Assembly: GCF_016924755.1 (NCBI RefSeq)
Contig: NZ_JAFFJX010000006.1
Coordinates: 338,592-402,591, forward strand
DNA from: Longitalea arenae
GTDB taxonomy: Bacteria; Bacteroidota; Bacteroidia; Chitinophagales; Chitinophagaceae
Direction of reading: 5' to 3'
DNA length: 64,000 nucleotides
The notes beneath the pieces were generated by a model. It did no database searches. It had not been told where the DNA came from and saw only the letters and a list, made by a program, of their open reading frames with translations. Shown here one piece after another: positions 17,601 through 25,671 of this stretch. Position 1 is the stretch's first letter. Each line of letters opens with the position of its first letter. A program made the position numbers and the translations under genes.

Positions 17601-18102
17601 CTATATAACCGCTTTTATTGTTGCCGAGATAAAAACCGTTCAGCCAGAAACTGGCATCGCGGAACACCCCGTCGAACTGCAGTTGGAAGCGCTGACCGGA
17701 ATCTGCTTTAACAACGGTAAACTGCTTGCGGTACCAGCCAATGCTGGTTTCGGGGAATAGTCCGCCGACCGGTTTATACCCGTGCGCCATTACATCGAGG
17801 TTTGGTGAGTTCACAAACGGAAGCTCTACCGCCCAATCATGCGGCAGGTTCAGCTTTCGCCATGTTGAATCGGGAAAACGCGGGTCAATGGCTGTTCCGG
17901 CGGCGCCACCGCTTTTTGAAAATATGGTGGCAATGCCGTAATTGAAATCTTTGCCGGGATCGCCTGCATGCCCGAAGTGAAAACGCCAGTCTTCATCGAG
18001 GCTGATATGCCGGCGGCCTTTACTATGTTGCGCTGCTGCCGGTATTGAAAATATAAAGAGAATGCAAAAAACAGTGATTGATAAATGGATTCGGGTACAC
18101 AT
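14677..18102 (-). CDS. GH2 beta-galactosidase - GH53 endo-beta-1,4-galactanase fusion
   Basis: 1141 residues with a signal peptide ending near AAAQ. Residues about 30-810 form a GH2 enzyme: sugar-binding domain (LNLPHDWAVE), immunoglobulin-like domain, TIM barrel with acid/base Glu441 in SIGNEEGW and nucleophile Glu516 in IIGTEMGS, then DUF4982-like and beta-sandwich domains. Residues about 835-1135 form a complete GH53 domain (MMGADISFLPQLEARG) with acid/base Glu976 in VQVGNEINHG and nucleophile Glu1078 in VIVVEYSH. GH53 cuts beta-1,4-galactan internally and a GH2 beta-galactosidase would trim the products, so one chain can do both steps, probably outside the cytoplasm. It is the last gene of the SusCD operon, 7 bp after its neighbour. 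Confidence 0.92.
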   Translation of the reverse strand: MCTRIHLSITVFCILFIFSIPAAAQHSKGRRHISLDEDWRFHFGHAGDPGKDFNYGIATIFSKSGGAAGTAIDPRFPDSTWRKLNLPHDWAVELPFVNSPNLDVMAHGYKPVGGLFPETSIGWYRKQFTVVKADSGQRFQLQFDGVFRDASFWLNGFYLGNNKSGYIGAAYDVTDYMRYGKPNTLVVRVDATQYEGWFYEGAGIYRHVWLNQYHPVHIAHDGIFAYADVKGREATVTVETEVQNESFAPANMTVVSFLADRNGRKLVSAPEQQVHTGINGKITARHTLKLSDPTLWSPDNPYLYRVVSVVKQAGKVVDSVSQRFGIRTIQVKANGVFLNGQHVKIKGTNNHQDHAGVGAALPDYLQYYRIRLLKQWGSNAYRTSHNAPTPELLDACDSLGMLVMDEQRLLNSSPEYLNQFERLLKRDRSRTCVFMWSIGNEEGWIQANETGRHIAQTLLAKQRELDPTRISTYAADLANIYKGVNEVIPVRGFNYRQFGVADYHKDHPVQPIIGTEMGSTVTTRGIYEKDTIRAYVPDQDITAPWWASTAETWWKLAAENDFWLGGFIWTGFDYRGEPTPYKWPNISSHFGIMDACGFPKNIYYYYQSWWTDKDVLHISPHWNWKGKEGQPIEVWVNTNADNVELFLNGRSLGKKDMPRHSHLTWTVNYEPGTLEAVAYKKGRRLSHKVETTGEPYEIVLSPYKTTMLGDGKDVAVINISVADRQGREVPDAAHLLRFSLKGDAKIIGVGNGDPSSHEPDKYLSDSGWQRSLFNGKAQVIIQAGKTAGSFHFEARAEGLQKGSVDIITIHPGTPRPVHSVQQPFPASKGISRPVDKMMGADISFLPQLEARGIKFSDDGREKDAIQILKDHGFNYIRLRIFNDPARDSAYSPGRGFCDLQHTMAMAKRVKAAGLKLLLDFHYSDTWADPGKQYKPAAWRGKSFPELKQAVYDYTKEVMQALKHQGTLPDMVQVGNEINHGMIWPEGSIGNLDSLAQLIYAGINGVKAVAPATSIMLHVALGGQNDECLLFYDNMIQRQVPFDVIGLSYYPKWHCTLEDLHYNVNDLARRYDKDVIVVEYSHLKKEVNERAFDVYNGHGKGSAIWEPLNTWEAVFDRQGKANELLKVYDELSKRFIRAGEKK

Positions 18103-18109
18103 GCCAGAC

Positions 18110-20674
18110 TTATTTTTTTAACCAGATGGACTCAATGTCCATCGAATACGATTTCAATAATTCAGAAGAAGCATAAAGAACTACCTGCAATTGTTCTACA
18201 TCTGCCAATGACAACGAATGCCGGCCTGCGGGTGAAAACCAAAGCGGCATAAAACCGGGATAGGGCCTTGGCAGCAGGAGCATGGAGTCCTGTTGAAAAC
18301 CATTCAAAGGGATCTCCAGATCCTGGAGGGCTGCAGGCAGGGAAATGGTCGCTGAAAACGGGATCGCATCTTTGGTGATGAGGATCAGCCTGGCCGTCAG
18401 CGCCTCTGTATGGTTGCTGCGGCCACGAATAACAATGGAATGCATAGCACCCATGTTCAGCCGGTTACTGTCCAGCTTCTTACCTAAATAAGTCTGAAAG
18501 CCCAGGACCTGCCTGCCGCTTAATTCACCAGCCATACGAAATACAAAACTGCCGGGCCGTTCAGCAGGAAGCAACCGGCTCTCATAACCCTTGCGGGAAG
18601 CGGTATAGGTCAACACCTGTTTATCCGTTGCTGCATTAAAGAGCGACACCGGATCGTCCGCCGGATGTACCCTTAGTTCATAGGTATCACTATTGTAATA
18701 ATCCCAGGCAAAAGGATCCCCTTTTACAGGGCCGGGATACACATAATGGTCATTGCCTTTCTGCAGTACAATGCGGTAGTTGATGACACCAGCCGTTAAT
18801 GACCCCGCTGGTAATACTGCTGTATAAATATTTGGCGCCGTTGGTAAAAACGGGAGGGGCCTGGCCCCAAAGCGGCCACCACCAGTTAACAGCAGAGAGA
18901 TCTGGTCGGCGCTGTCTACCCCCACCGCCTGCAGCCGCAGTTCTAAGGGCCTGCCCGCTACGGCATCCTTCACTGGTTCATACCGGATCAACGGCCTTGT
19001 TTCTTTCCCTGCCGGCGCCGCAAATTCTTTCAGGAAAATAGTGCCCAAACGGGCAGTAGCATTCCATTTACCAGCGCCTTTTCCTTTCCGCATCAGCAGG
19101 TAAGTACCTGGTTCAATAAAAAAACGATTCCCGGTGACGCTAGGCGTAAAATGGTTCCCTTCGTTCAGTGCCTCCAATGTAAAGTTGTCACCCAGATCCG
19201 GCAGAAAAAGCTGCATGGCATGCTGTTTCCATTCAATACGGGTGACCTCTTTTTTAGGCGAAGCCCTTTCAAAGGGATCCCGTATTTGTATGGCATCGGG
19301 CATCACCTCCAGCCGCCATGCACCGTCTTCGAGTTTATCGAGAAAATAAGCGCCACTGCCGCCATATTGTACTACCGGCGAACTGCCCACGCCGGCAAGG
19401 TGCTGTAAAGCGGCCAGCGACCGGGGTCTGGTTGAAGTGTTGTTACTATAATAAAATTCAGCTTCGCTGTTCATTTCACTCAGATCGTTCCTGTAGCTTA
19501 CGCGAAAAACGTCGAAGCTGCTGTCGGCCGGGTAGCTGCCAAAACTTTTGCCGCGCGGAATGCGATGAAAGACTCTCGAGGCAATCAGCAAACTCAGCGC
19601 TTTTGCCGGTGTATACGCCAGGTTCAGATAATGGGTCTGGTATTCCGTATTCCCATAGGCAGTGGCCATTGGATCATAGGCAAACTGGGTAGCCCATTGA
19701 AAACCGGCCGTTTTAAAACTGCGGGCCATGGCCGGTAGGAGGTTCGACTGTAATATGTCGGCGGGATCAAATTCATAGACGATGCGCGCCTTGTTACGGT
19801 AAGCCGGAATGGTATCAAAGGGAATAGCATATACATCTACGTTTGGCAGAATATTACCTTTCACTTCGTGGTTGGCAACCAGGTTGCTCGGATACCATTG
19901 CATGCTGAAGCCATGTACATTGGCTGCAGCAACGGCATCGGCATAAGAAGGGTTCTGGCTGATATTGTAAAACAGCGGTTTCGTCCAGCCTGTGCTTTTG
20001 ATGGCCGCCACCATCCGGTTGATATAACTGGTAACACCAGCCTTTGGTCCGCTATGGCTGGGCTCGTTATTGATCTCCACCGCAATCACATCCGGATCGT
20101 TCTGGCAGCTGGTTTTGGTGTACGGGTTTATATGCCTGAAAAATTGCTGCAGATAATTTTCCTGCGCTCGAATAGCGCTGTCATTTATATTGGCCCTGCC
20201 CTTTCCCCATTTGGCTGAAAAACCCGGTGTGGGCTCATCGCGTTCAGGATAACCATTACCCCAATACGCGATTGGGGTAATGATGGTTTTGATGCCCCGT
20301 TTTTTCAAAACGGCCAGGAGATAATCAAACAGTTCCAGGTGTTCGTTCCCGAGCAAATTGCCTGCAGAATCGGAGATCTCCGTGTCCCATACATGTAACC
20401 GGAAGGCGTCAATACCCAGCCGGGCAAAATGATACACGTCTTTCTCAATTTCCTGCTTCAGGTCAAGGTTCAACGCTTTAATAGAACGGTAGCCATACGC
20501 AAAAGGAACTGTATAATTTACACCAAAAAAAGCCGCTTCCGCCCCACCCTTCGTATACCGTATCACCCCTTTTTTGTCTACATAAACAAGATTGTTCTTA
20601 TCACTTTGCGCATGGGCGGATATATAACTTGTAATCACCAGCATGTACCCGGCCACTATATGTGTCAGTTTCAT
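18110..20674 (-). CDS. Secreted clan GH-A glycoside hydrolase, possibly a galactosidase
   Basis: 854 residues with a signal peptide (ending near AHAQ). The N-terminal TIM barrel (about 35-400) has FFGVNYTVPFAYGYR, FRLHVWDTE, a putative acid/base Glu204 in AVEINNEPSHSG and a putative nucleophile Glu301 in RIVYEFDPAD. The spacing and motifs are those of clan GH-A retaining enzymes. The C-terminal 450 residues are beta-rich accessory domains. Its place between SusD and the GH2-GH53 fusion suggests action on beta-galactosides; family GH147, found in galactan loci, is a candidate, but I cannot assign the family from sequence alone. A GH5-like specificity is the main alternative. Confidence 0.78.
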   Translation of the reverse strand: MKLTHIVAGYMLVITSYISAHAQSDKNNLVYVDKKGVIRYTKGGAEAAFFGVNYTVPFAYGYRSIKALNLDLKQEIEKDVYHFARLGIDAFRLHVWDTEISDSAGNLLGNEHLELFDYLLAVLKKRGIKTIITPIAYWGNGYPERDEPTPGFSAKWGKGRANINDSAIRAQENYLQQFFRHINPYTKTSCQNDPDVIAVEINNEPSHSGPKAGVTSYINRMVAAIKSTGWTKPLFYNISQNPSYADAVAAANVHGFSMQWYPSNLVANHEVKGNILPNVDVYAIPFDTIPAYRNKARIVYEFDPADILQSNLLPAMARSFKTAGFQWATQFAYDPMATAYGNTEYQTHYLNLAYTPAKALSLLIASRVFHRIPRGKSFGSYPADSSFDVFRVSYRNDLSEMNSEAEFYYSNNTSTRPRSLAALQHLAGVGSSPVVQYGGSGAYFLDKLEDGAWRLEVMPDAIQIRDPFERASPKKEVTRIEWKQHAMQLFLPDLGDNFTLEALNEGNHFTPSVTGNRFFIEPGTYLLMRKGKGAGKWNATARLGTIFLKEFAAPAGKETRPLIRYEPVKDAVAGRPLELRLQAVGVDSADQISLLLTGGGRFGARPLPFLPTAPNIYTAVLPAGSLTAGVINYRIVLQKGNDHYVYPGPVKGDPFAWDYYNSDTYELRVHPADDPVSLFNAATDKQVLTYTASRKGYESRLLPAERPGSFVFRMAGELSGRQVLGFQTYLGKKLDSNRLNMGAMHSIVIRGRSNHTEALTARLILITKDAIPFSATISLPAALQDLEIPLNGFQQDSMLLLPRPYPGFMPLWFSPAGRHSLSLADVEQLQVVLYASSELLKSYSMDIESIWLKK

Positions 20675-20726
20675 CTTTTGGTTTTCATCTAAAAATATGA
20701 TAGCTCATGCTATTACGCCAGCTGCC

Positions 20727-22253
20727 CTAATATCCGTCGTTCTGCTGAATTTTTCCGTTCCCGGCACTTAAAACATATTGCGGGATGGGGAAATAACCAT
20801 TTGCCCCTGCGGGGTTGGGTGTTTTACCGGCCGCCTGTAGATATTCGTTCCATTTGCCGAAACGCATGAGATCGATGCGGCGGAATCCCTCAAAGTAAAG
20901 CTCCCAGGCCCTTTCCTGCAAAATGGCCGCAGCAAATGCTTCTTTAGACGCCGTGCTGGCAGCCGGAAGATTGCCAAGGCCGGCCCGGGCTCTTACCGTA
21001 TTCATAAAACCAATGGCTTCGCTGTTTGGTCCGGCATGTCCGTTGATGGCCTCTGCCATCATTAACAATACATCTGCATAACGCAGAACGGGAATATCGT
21101 TGCCCTGGAAAGCAGTCGCATCATCATCCGGGTATTTGGCAATGACCGGTCCACGCAGATTGGCCCTTGTTTTTACCACCCCGGTTGGATTGCCCGCGCT
21201 GTTAACTGCATTGTAGGTAGTGATCAGCAATGCGCGTCGTTTATCCAGCGGATCGAAAGAATCGTAAAAAGCCCAGGTAGCAGTGAATGATGACGGATTG
21301 GAATAACCGCCTTTTCTTGCCCCGCTTGATAACATACCCGGATAATCAGAAGGATAAGTATAAAAACCCCAGGCATTGAAATTTCCTTTTGCGCCCGTAC
21401 CATCTCCTGCCGGATCAACGGAAACCGCCCAAATAGTCTCATCATTTTTTTCGGTGGCCACTCTGAACAGGTCCTGGTAATTGTTTATGAGGTTATACCC
21501 CATCGCGATGATCTCCCGGCCTACCGCTTCCGCCTGTTGATAATTTTTGTCAAAGAGGTACAAGCGCATCAGCACGCCTAGCGCAATGCCTTTGTTGAAG
21601 CGCCCATATTCCGCCGGTGTTTTTACCAGGTTATCCGCTGCATACCGCAGGTCTTCCGCTGCAGCCGCCACGAAACTGGCTTTGTCGGGCCGCGTAAGAT
21701 CCGCTTCTGCTTCCGTCCCTATCTTTGAGGCATCCAGGATCACCGGCACCGTTCCATACAGCGTGTACAAATAATACATGAGCCAGCCTCTTGCCATCCG
21801 CGCCTCGGTCACTAATTGTTTCTTTTTGGCGTCGGAAATCGAGGCCGCTTCAATGTCAGCGATGATCTTGGTGATCCGGGTAATGAACCTTGTTTTTTGA
21901 AAATGACCATCGGCGCCATGGTTAATACGGGGTAGAAAATTGGCCGCGCTCATTTCTGTCCAATAGCCGCCCCATTCGGGAAAAGAGGCAATTAGATCAG
22001 AAGGAAGGTCATTGAGGAATGTGTTGCTCCACTCCATGCCGTGCCAGAGAAATTGGTTCGTACCGCCATCACTATAAGACCATTTAGATCCAAAGGGTTT
22101 ATACACTTCGAGTGCATAGGTCTCAAATTCTGCTTCTGTTTTCGGAAAATTAACGGGCGAAAGCACGCCAAAGGAAGTGCGGTCGAGCCCTTTTTTACAA
22201 CCGGCGCCGATGGCAACAGCAGCCAGTGTGAGAAGCACTAATAGTTTGTTCAT
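20727..22253 (-). CDS. susD: SusD/RagB-type outer-membrane glycan-binding lipoprotein
   Basis: 508 residues. A lipoprotein signal ends with IGAGC, lipidation at Cys19. The all-helical SusD fold is recognisable from the N-terminal TPR-like part (ARMARGWLMYYLYTLYGTVPVI), the conserved IPVLRYADVLLMMAEAIN segment and the C-terminal ILQERAWELYFEGFRRIDLMRFG. SusD proteins sit over the SusC channel on the cell surface and capture oligosaccharides. The gene follows susC by 70 bp. The bound glycan is probably galactan, judged from the enzymes downstream. Confidence 0.95.
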   Translation of the reverse strand: MNKLLVLLTLAAVAIGAGCKKGLDRTSFGVLSPVNFPKTEAEFETYALEVYKPFGSKWSYSDGGTNQFLWHGMEWSNTFLNDLPSDLIASFPEWGGYWTEMSAANFLPRINHGADGHFQKTRFITRITKIIADIEAASISDAKKKQLVTEARMARGWLMYYLYTLYGTVPVILDASKIGTEAEADLTRPDKASFVAAAAEDLRYAADNLVKTPAEYGRFNKGIALGVLMRLYLFDKNYQQAEAVGREIIAMGYNLINNYQDLFRVATEKNDETIWAVSVDPAGDGTGAKGNFNAWGFYTYPSDYPGMLSSGARKGGYSNPSSFTATWAFYDSFDPLDKRRALLITTYNAVNSAGNPTGVVKTRANLRGPVIAKYPDDDATAFQGNDIPVLRYADVLLMMAEAINGHAGPNSEAIGFMNTVRARAGLGNLPAASTASKEAFAAAILQERAWELYFEGFRRIDLMRFGKWNEYLQAAGKTPNPAGANGYFPIPQYVLSAGNGKIQQNDGY

Positions 22254-22323
22254 GTATAAATAAGTTTAAGCGTTCGTTATTATCAACCGTGCCACGGTTT
22301 GGAACCGTGACCGGGTTCTTTTG

Positions 22324-25300
22324 TTAGAAGTTAGCTCTTACCCCCAGGGAATAAGTTCTGGCCATGGGATAAGGCGCCGGGCCGCCCTTTACACTGGCGA
22401 CGGTAATTTCCGGGTCGACATACTTGAAATTCGTGATGATAAAAGCATTTTGTACGTCTACATACAGACGCAGACTGGAAACATATCTGGTTAGTTGACC
22501 CGAACTGAAGGTATAGCCCAGGGTAATATTGCGGCAGCGGACAAAATCAGTGCTTTGCAAACCGATATCGGTCCCTACCGGCAATCCCAATGCGCTTTCA
22601 TTATATGCCACCCCCGGGCGGCTGCCGGCAGGATTGGAGGTGGACCATACTTCATTTAATTCGCGAACGCCGTTTTGACTGCCTACCACAAAATCCACGG
22701 CATTGCTCCAGGCAGCAGCCGGGGTCGTTGCTTTTCCACCGATCTGCCCATAGAACATCAGGCCCAGGTCGAATCCCTTATACCGGAATGTATTGCCAAA
22801 ACCCAGCGCGAACTTGGGATCGGGATCTATACGGTGTACATCATTTGTATCTATTTTCTTATCGTTATTGCGGTCAACAAAAATGGGCATCCCGGGCTGG
22901 CGGGCGCTGGCCGGTTGCGATTCAGGGATCGCTTTCACGCCGTCGAGAATTCCATCGGTTTTATACACGTAATAGGAATTAACAAGGTTCCGTTCGCCTT
23001 CCCAGCCACGCAGGAAGGTGTTCAGATAACGTTCTTCCCAACGCAGGCGGTTGCGCGAAATATTGATCAGGCTGGTCCACTCAAAGCCGGCTTTCCGCAT
23101 ATTGACTGTATTAATACCTAATTCCCATCCCGTACGTACCTGGTGGCCGCTGTTTACCGGAGCGGTAGCAATTTGCGACAACATCGGCGTGTTCACATTC
23201 GTGATCAGGCGCGTGAGATCATCCCGGAAAATATCGAAGGACCCGGAGATGCGTTCGCCCAGGAAGCTGAAGTCGAGCCCAAGGTTCTTGTTCACCGTCC
23301 GGGGCCATTGCAGATCCGGGTTATCCAGTTGCGTTAAATAATAAGGCACATAAGCCACTGCCCCATTGTTGAAGGTGACCACATATCCGTCGGGGCTGTA
23401 AGTGGCATAGGCCTGGGAGCCTGCGCTGCCCGTAACACCAATGCTCGCCCGCAGTTTCAGCAGGTTGATGAATTTCATGTTCTGCAGGAATGATTCGTTT
23501 GAGATCTTCCACCCCAAGGAAGCGCTGGGAAAAGCCGCGTATTTGTTCTGCGGGAAGAACTGGCTGTACCCATCATAGCGAAAAGAAAGCGATAGTATAT
23601 AACGATCCAGGATATCGAAAGAACTGCGTGCAAAATAAGAGCGCAGTTTGGTTTCATTGCGGCTCGAAGAAACGGTTTGTGAGCTAAGCGAAGCAGTACC
23701 CAATGCATCGGTGCCGATGGCATCCATCATATCGGCGCCGGTAGCCGTAAAACCAAAACTGGTAGTGGGGTATTGTCCAACACCTGCCATGGCATCTACA
23801 TGCACGACATTCAGCAGGCGTTGTTTATAGGAAATGGTCGCCTCCAGGGTCTGGTTCTGCCGTTTTGAGGTAGACAGGGAGCCGCGCGACCGGTTTAACT
23901 GATCGAAATAGGTAGTGGAAGGAATAAAGAAGTTGCGCTCGGCATTTTCGGTATTGTTGCCATAGAGCAAACGCGCTGTCAATACCTTTGGAATTAATTT
24001 GATGTCGGCCGAAAAGCTGGCAAACAGGCTGGTATTATTCGTTTCATCACGAATATTCATGAGCGAAAGCGGGTTGCCGATAATACGGAACTGGGTGTAT
24101 TTACCGCTGCCTGGTTCATAAACGGGCAAATAAGCCGGGTAAGCCAATGCCGCCTGTAGGGCGCCAAAACCTTCGGGGCCAACGCTCGCCGTTTGTGCGC
24201 CTGCCTGTGAATTGAGGTACTCGTTGCGGCCATAATTCACATTGGTGGTGAGCGACAAAAACGAAGTCAGGTTAAAGCTAAGGTTCATCCGGCCCGTGTA
24301 GCGCTTCATGCCCGAGTTATGTACCGTGCCTTTTTGATTAAAAAACCCGCCTGAAAAATAGTAACTCACTTTCTCGCTGGCGCCGCTGATGCTGATATTA
24401 TGATTGTCGATACTGCCGTCGCGCAACACATAGCTGAGCCAGTCGGTGCCTGCTCCGGCATTATTGATCTGGTCTTCGGTGAAAGGTTTTATTGTTGGAC
24501 TATTATAATAATTGGTGAGGTTGACCGGTGTTGTTCCAAAAGGCGCCATTTTATTATCAAACAGGTACTTGTCGAGCGTCAGCTGATTATAATAGGTCAT
24601 GTATTCTGTGGCGTTCAGCGGCTGGAAATAATCCATATTCTTTACCAGCGAACGGCTGCCGTCATAACTCACATTGGTCTTCCGGCCACGCCCCTTTTTG
24701 GTGGTAACGATCATTACCCCGTTCTCTGCATTTACACCGTAAATGGAAGCACTGGCATCTTTCAGGAATTCGATGGATTCAATGTCATTGGGATTGATGC
24801 CGGCAAATCCACCACGGTTAACATTGCCATTCATGGTGCGGTTCCCGCTGCCGGGTTCCAGCCCCGAAAAAGGCAGCAGCACGCCATCTACTACGACCAG
24901 GGGATTGCCCCGGCCGCGGATCGATACATTGATATTTCCGCCGGGTTCAGCGCTGTTTTGCACGGCCACCGTACCAGGCGCCCGGCCAAAGATGAGTTGG
25001 GTCACCGAGTTATTCGCAGCCTGCGGTACCCCTTTCGGGTCGATCTTGGAAACGGCGGTGGTGAGGTTGCGGCGGGAAGTATTGCCATACCCTATCACTA
25101 CCACTTCGTCCATACTGGCGGGATTGCTGTTCATGGCAATTTTCAGCGCCCCTTCATCGCCGAGTTTCATTTCCCTGGGCAGGAAGCCAACAGAGCTGAA
25201 GACCAGGGTTTCACCGGGGGCGGCGTTTACGGTAAAATCACCATTCTCATTGGTTTTGGTAGTTTCTGCAGGCCTGCCTTTCACGGTTACGGTAACCCCG

Positions 25301-25425
25301 GCCAGCGGCTGATTGCCTGCATCGGTCACTTTCCCGGTAATGGCCTTTTGTGCATAGGTGTTCATGCCGGCCATTAAAAGCATAGAAAGAAGCAGAAAGC
25401 GAAGCAGTCGTTTGTTGTTTTCCAT
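22324..25425 (-). CDS. susC: SusC/RagA-type TonB-dependent outer-membrane transporter
   Basis: 1033 residues: a signal peptide (ending NTYAQ), a carboxypeptidase-like regulatory domain at about 27-105 (ITGKVTDAGNQPLAGVTV), the TonB-box-like MDEVVVIGYG, a plug domain (about 115-230, with GTVAVQNS and FLKDASASIYG) and a 22-stranded barrel ending in YSLGVRANF, with the terminal Phe typical of outer-membrane proteins. It imports oligosaccharides together with SusD. It is the first gene of the operon and is divergent from the hybrid regulator, which presumably activates it. Confidence 0.96.
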   Translation of the reverse strand: MENNKRLLRFLLLSMLLMAGMNTYAQKAITGKVTDAGNQPLAGVTVTVKGRPAETTKTNENGDFTVNAAPGETLVFSSVGFLPREMKLGDEGALKIAMNSNPASMDEVVVIGYGNTSRRNLTTAVSKIDPKGVPQAANNSVTQLIFGRAPGTVAVQNSAEPGGNINVSIRGRGNPLVVVDGVLLPFSGLEPGSGNRTMNGNVNRGGFAGINPNDIESIEFLKDASASIYGVNAENGVMIVTTKKGRGRKTNVSYDGSRSLVKNMDYFQPLNATEYMTYYNQLTLDKYLFDNKMAPFGTTPVNLTNYYNSPTIKPFTEDQINNAGAGTDWLSYVLRDGSIDNHNISISGASEKVSYYFSGGFFNQKGTVHNSGMKRYTGRMNLSFNLTSFLSLTTNVNYGRNEYLNSQAGAQTASVGPEGFGALQAALAYPAYLPVYEPGSGKYTQFRIIGNPLSLMNIRDETNNTSLFASFSADIKLIPKVLTARLLYGNNTENAERNFFIPSTTYFDQLNRSRGSLSTSKRQNQTLEATISYKQRLLNVVHVDAMAGVGQYPTTSFGFTATGADMMDAIGTDALGTASLSSQTVSSSRNETKLRSYFARSSFDILDRYILSLSFRYDGYSQFFPQNKYAAFPSASLGWKISNESFLQNMKFINLLKLRASIGVTGSAGSQAYATYSPDGYVVTFNNGAVAYVPYYLTQLDNPDLQWPRTVNKNLGLDFSFLGERISGSFDIFRDDLTRLITNVNTPMLSQIATAPVNSGHQVRTGWELGINTVNMRKAGFEWTSLINISRNRLRWEERYLNTFLRGWEGERNLVNSYYVYKTDGILDGVKAIPESQPASARQPGMPIFVDRNNDKKIDTNDVHRIDPDPKFALGFGNTFRYKGFDLGLMFYGQIGGKATTPAAAWSNAVDFVVGSQNGVRELNEVWSTSNPAGSRPGVAYNESALGLPVGTDIGLQSTDFVRCRNITLGYTFSSGQLTRYVSSLRLYVDVQNAFIITNFKYVDPEITVASVKGGPAPYPMARTYSLGVRANF

Positions 25426-25478
25426 TTTGGCAGTTTTATTTAATGAGAGCGCCTCGATCCGTTTACGCGCGGGCGAAC

Positions 25479-25519
25479 GACCTGCCGAAGGCAGCAGGCA
25501 CTCGCGGATCAGGCAGGTC
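25479..25519. repeat. Inverted repeat in the regulator/SusC intergenic region
   Basis: gacctgcc at 25479-25486 is mirrored by ggcaggtc at 25512-25519, with the inner sequence cgaaggcagcagg forming an additional small stem. It lies about 50-95 bp upstream of the susC start codon. It may be a dispersed palindromic element or a regulator site; the sequence does not decide. Confidence 0.45.
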
Positions 25520-25671
25520 TAAACTACACTGGAAGGCAGCCAAAGGCTTGTCGCCCTGTTCATTCTTTTGGTTCTGGTGTTCAAATTCGGGGATGATTGA
25601 AGCAATGCTGCCTCATTTCCGCTATTTTAGTAGTGTTCAATTCCTGCTACAATAAACCTGGTATATATTTA

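Noticed and set aside
24400..25377. A 325-codon open frame on the plus strand opposite susC
   Set aside because: It lies entirely within susC, whose protein has full family features; the antisense frame has no recognisable domain.
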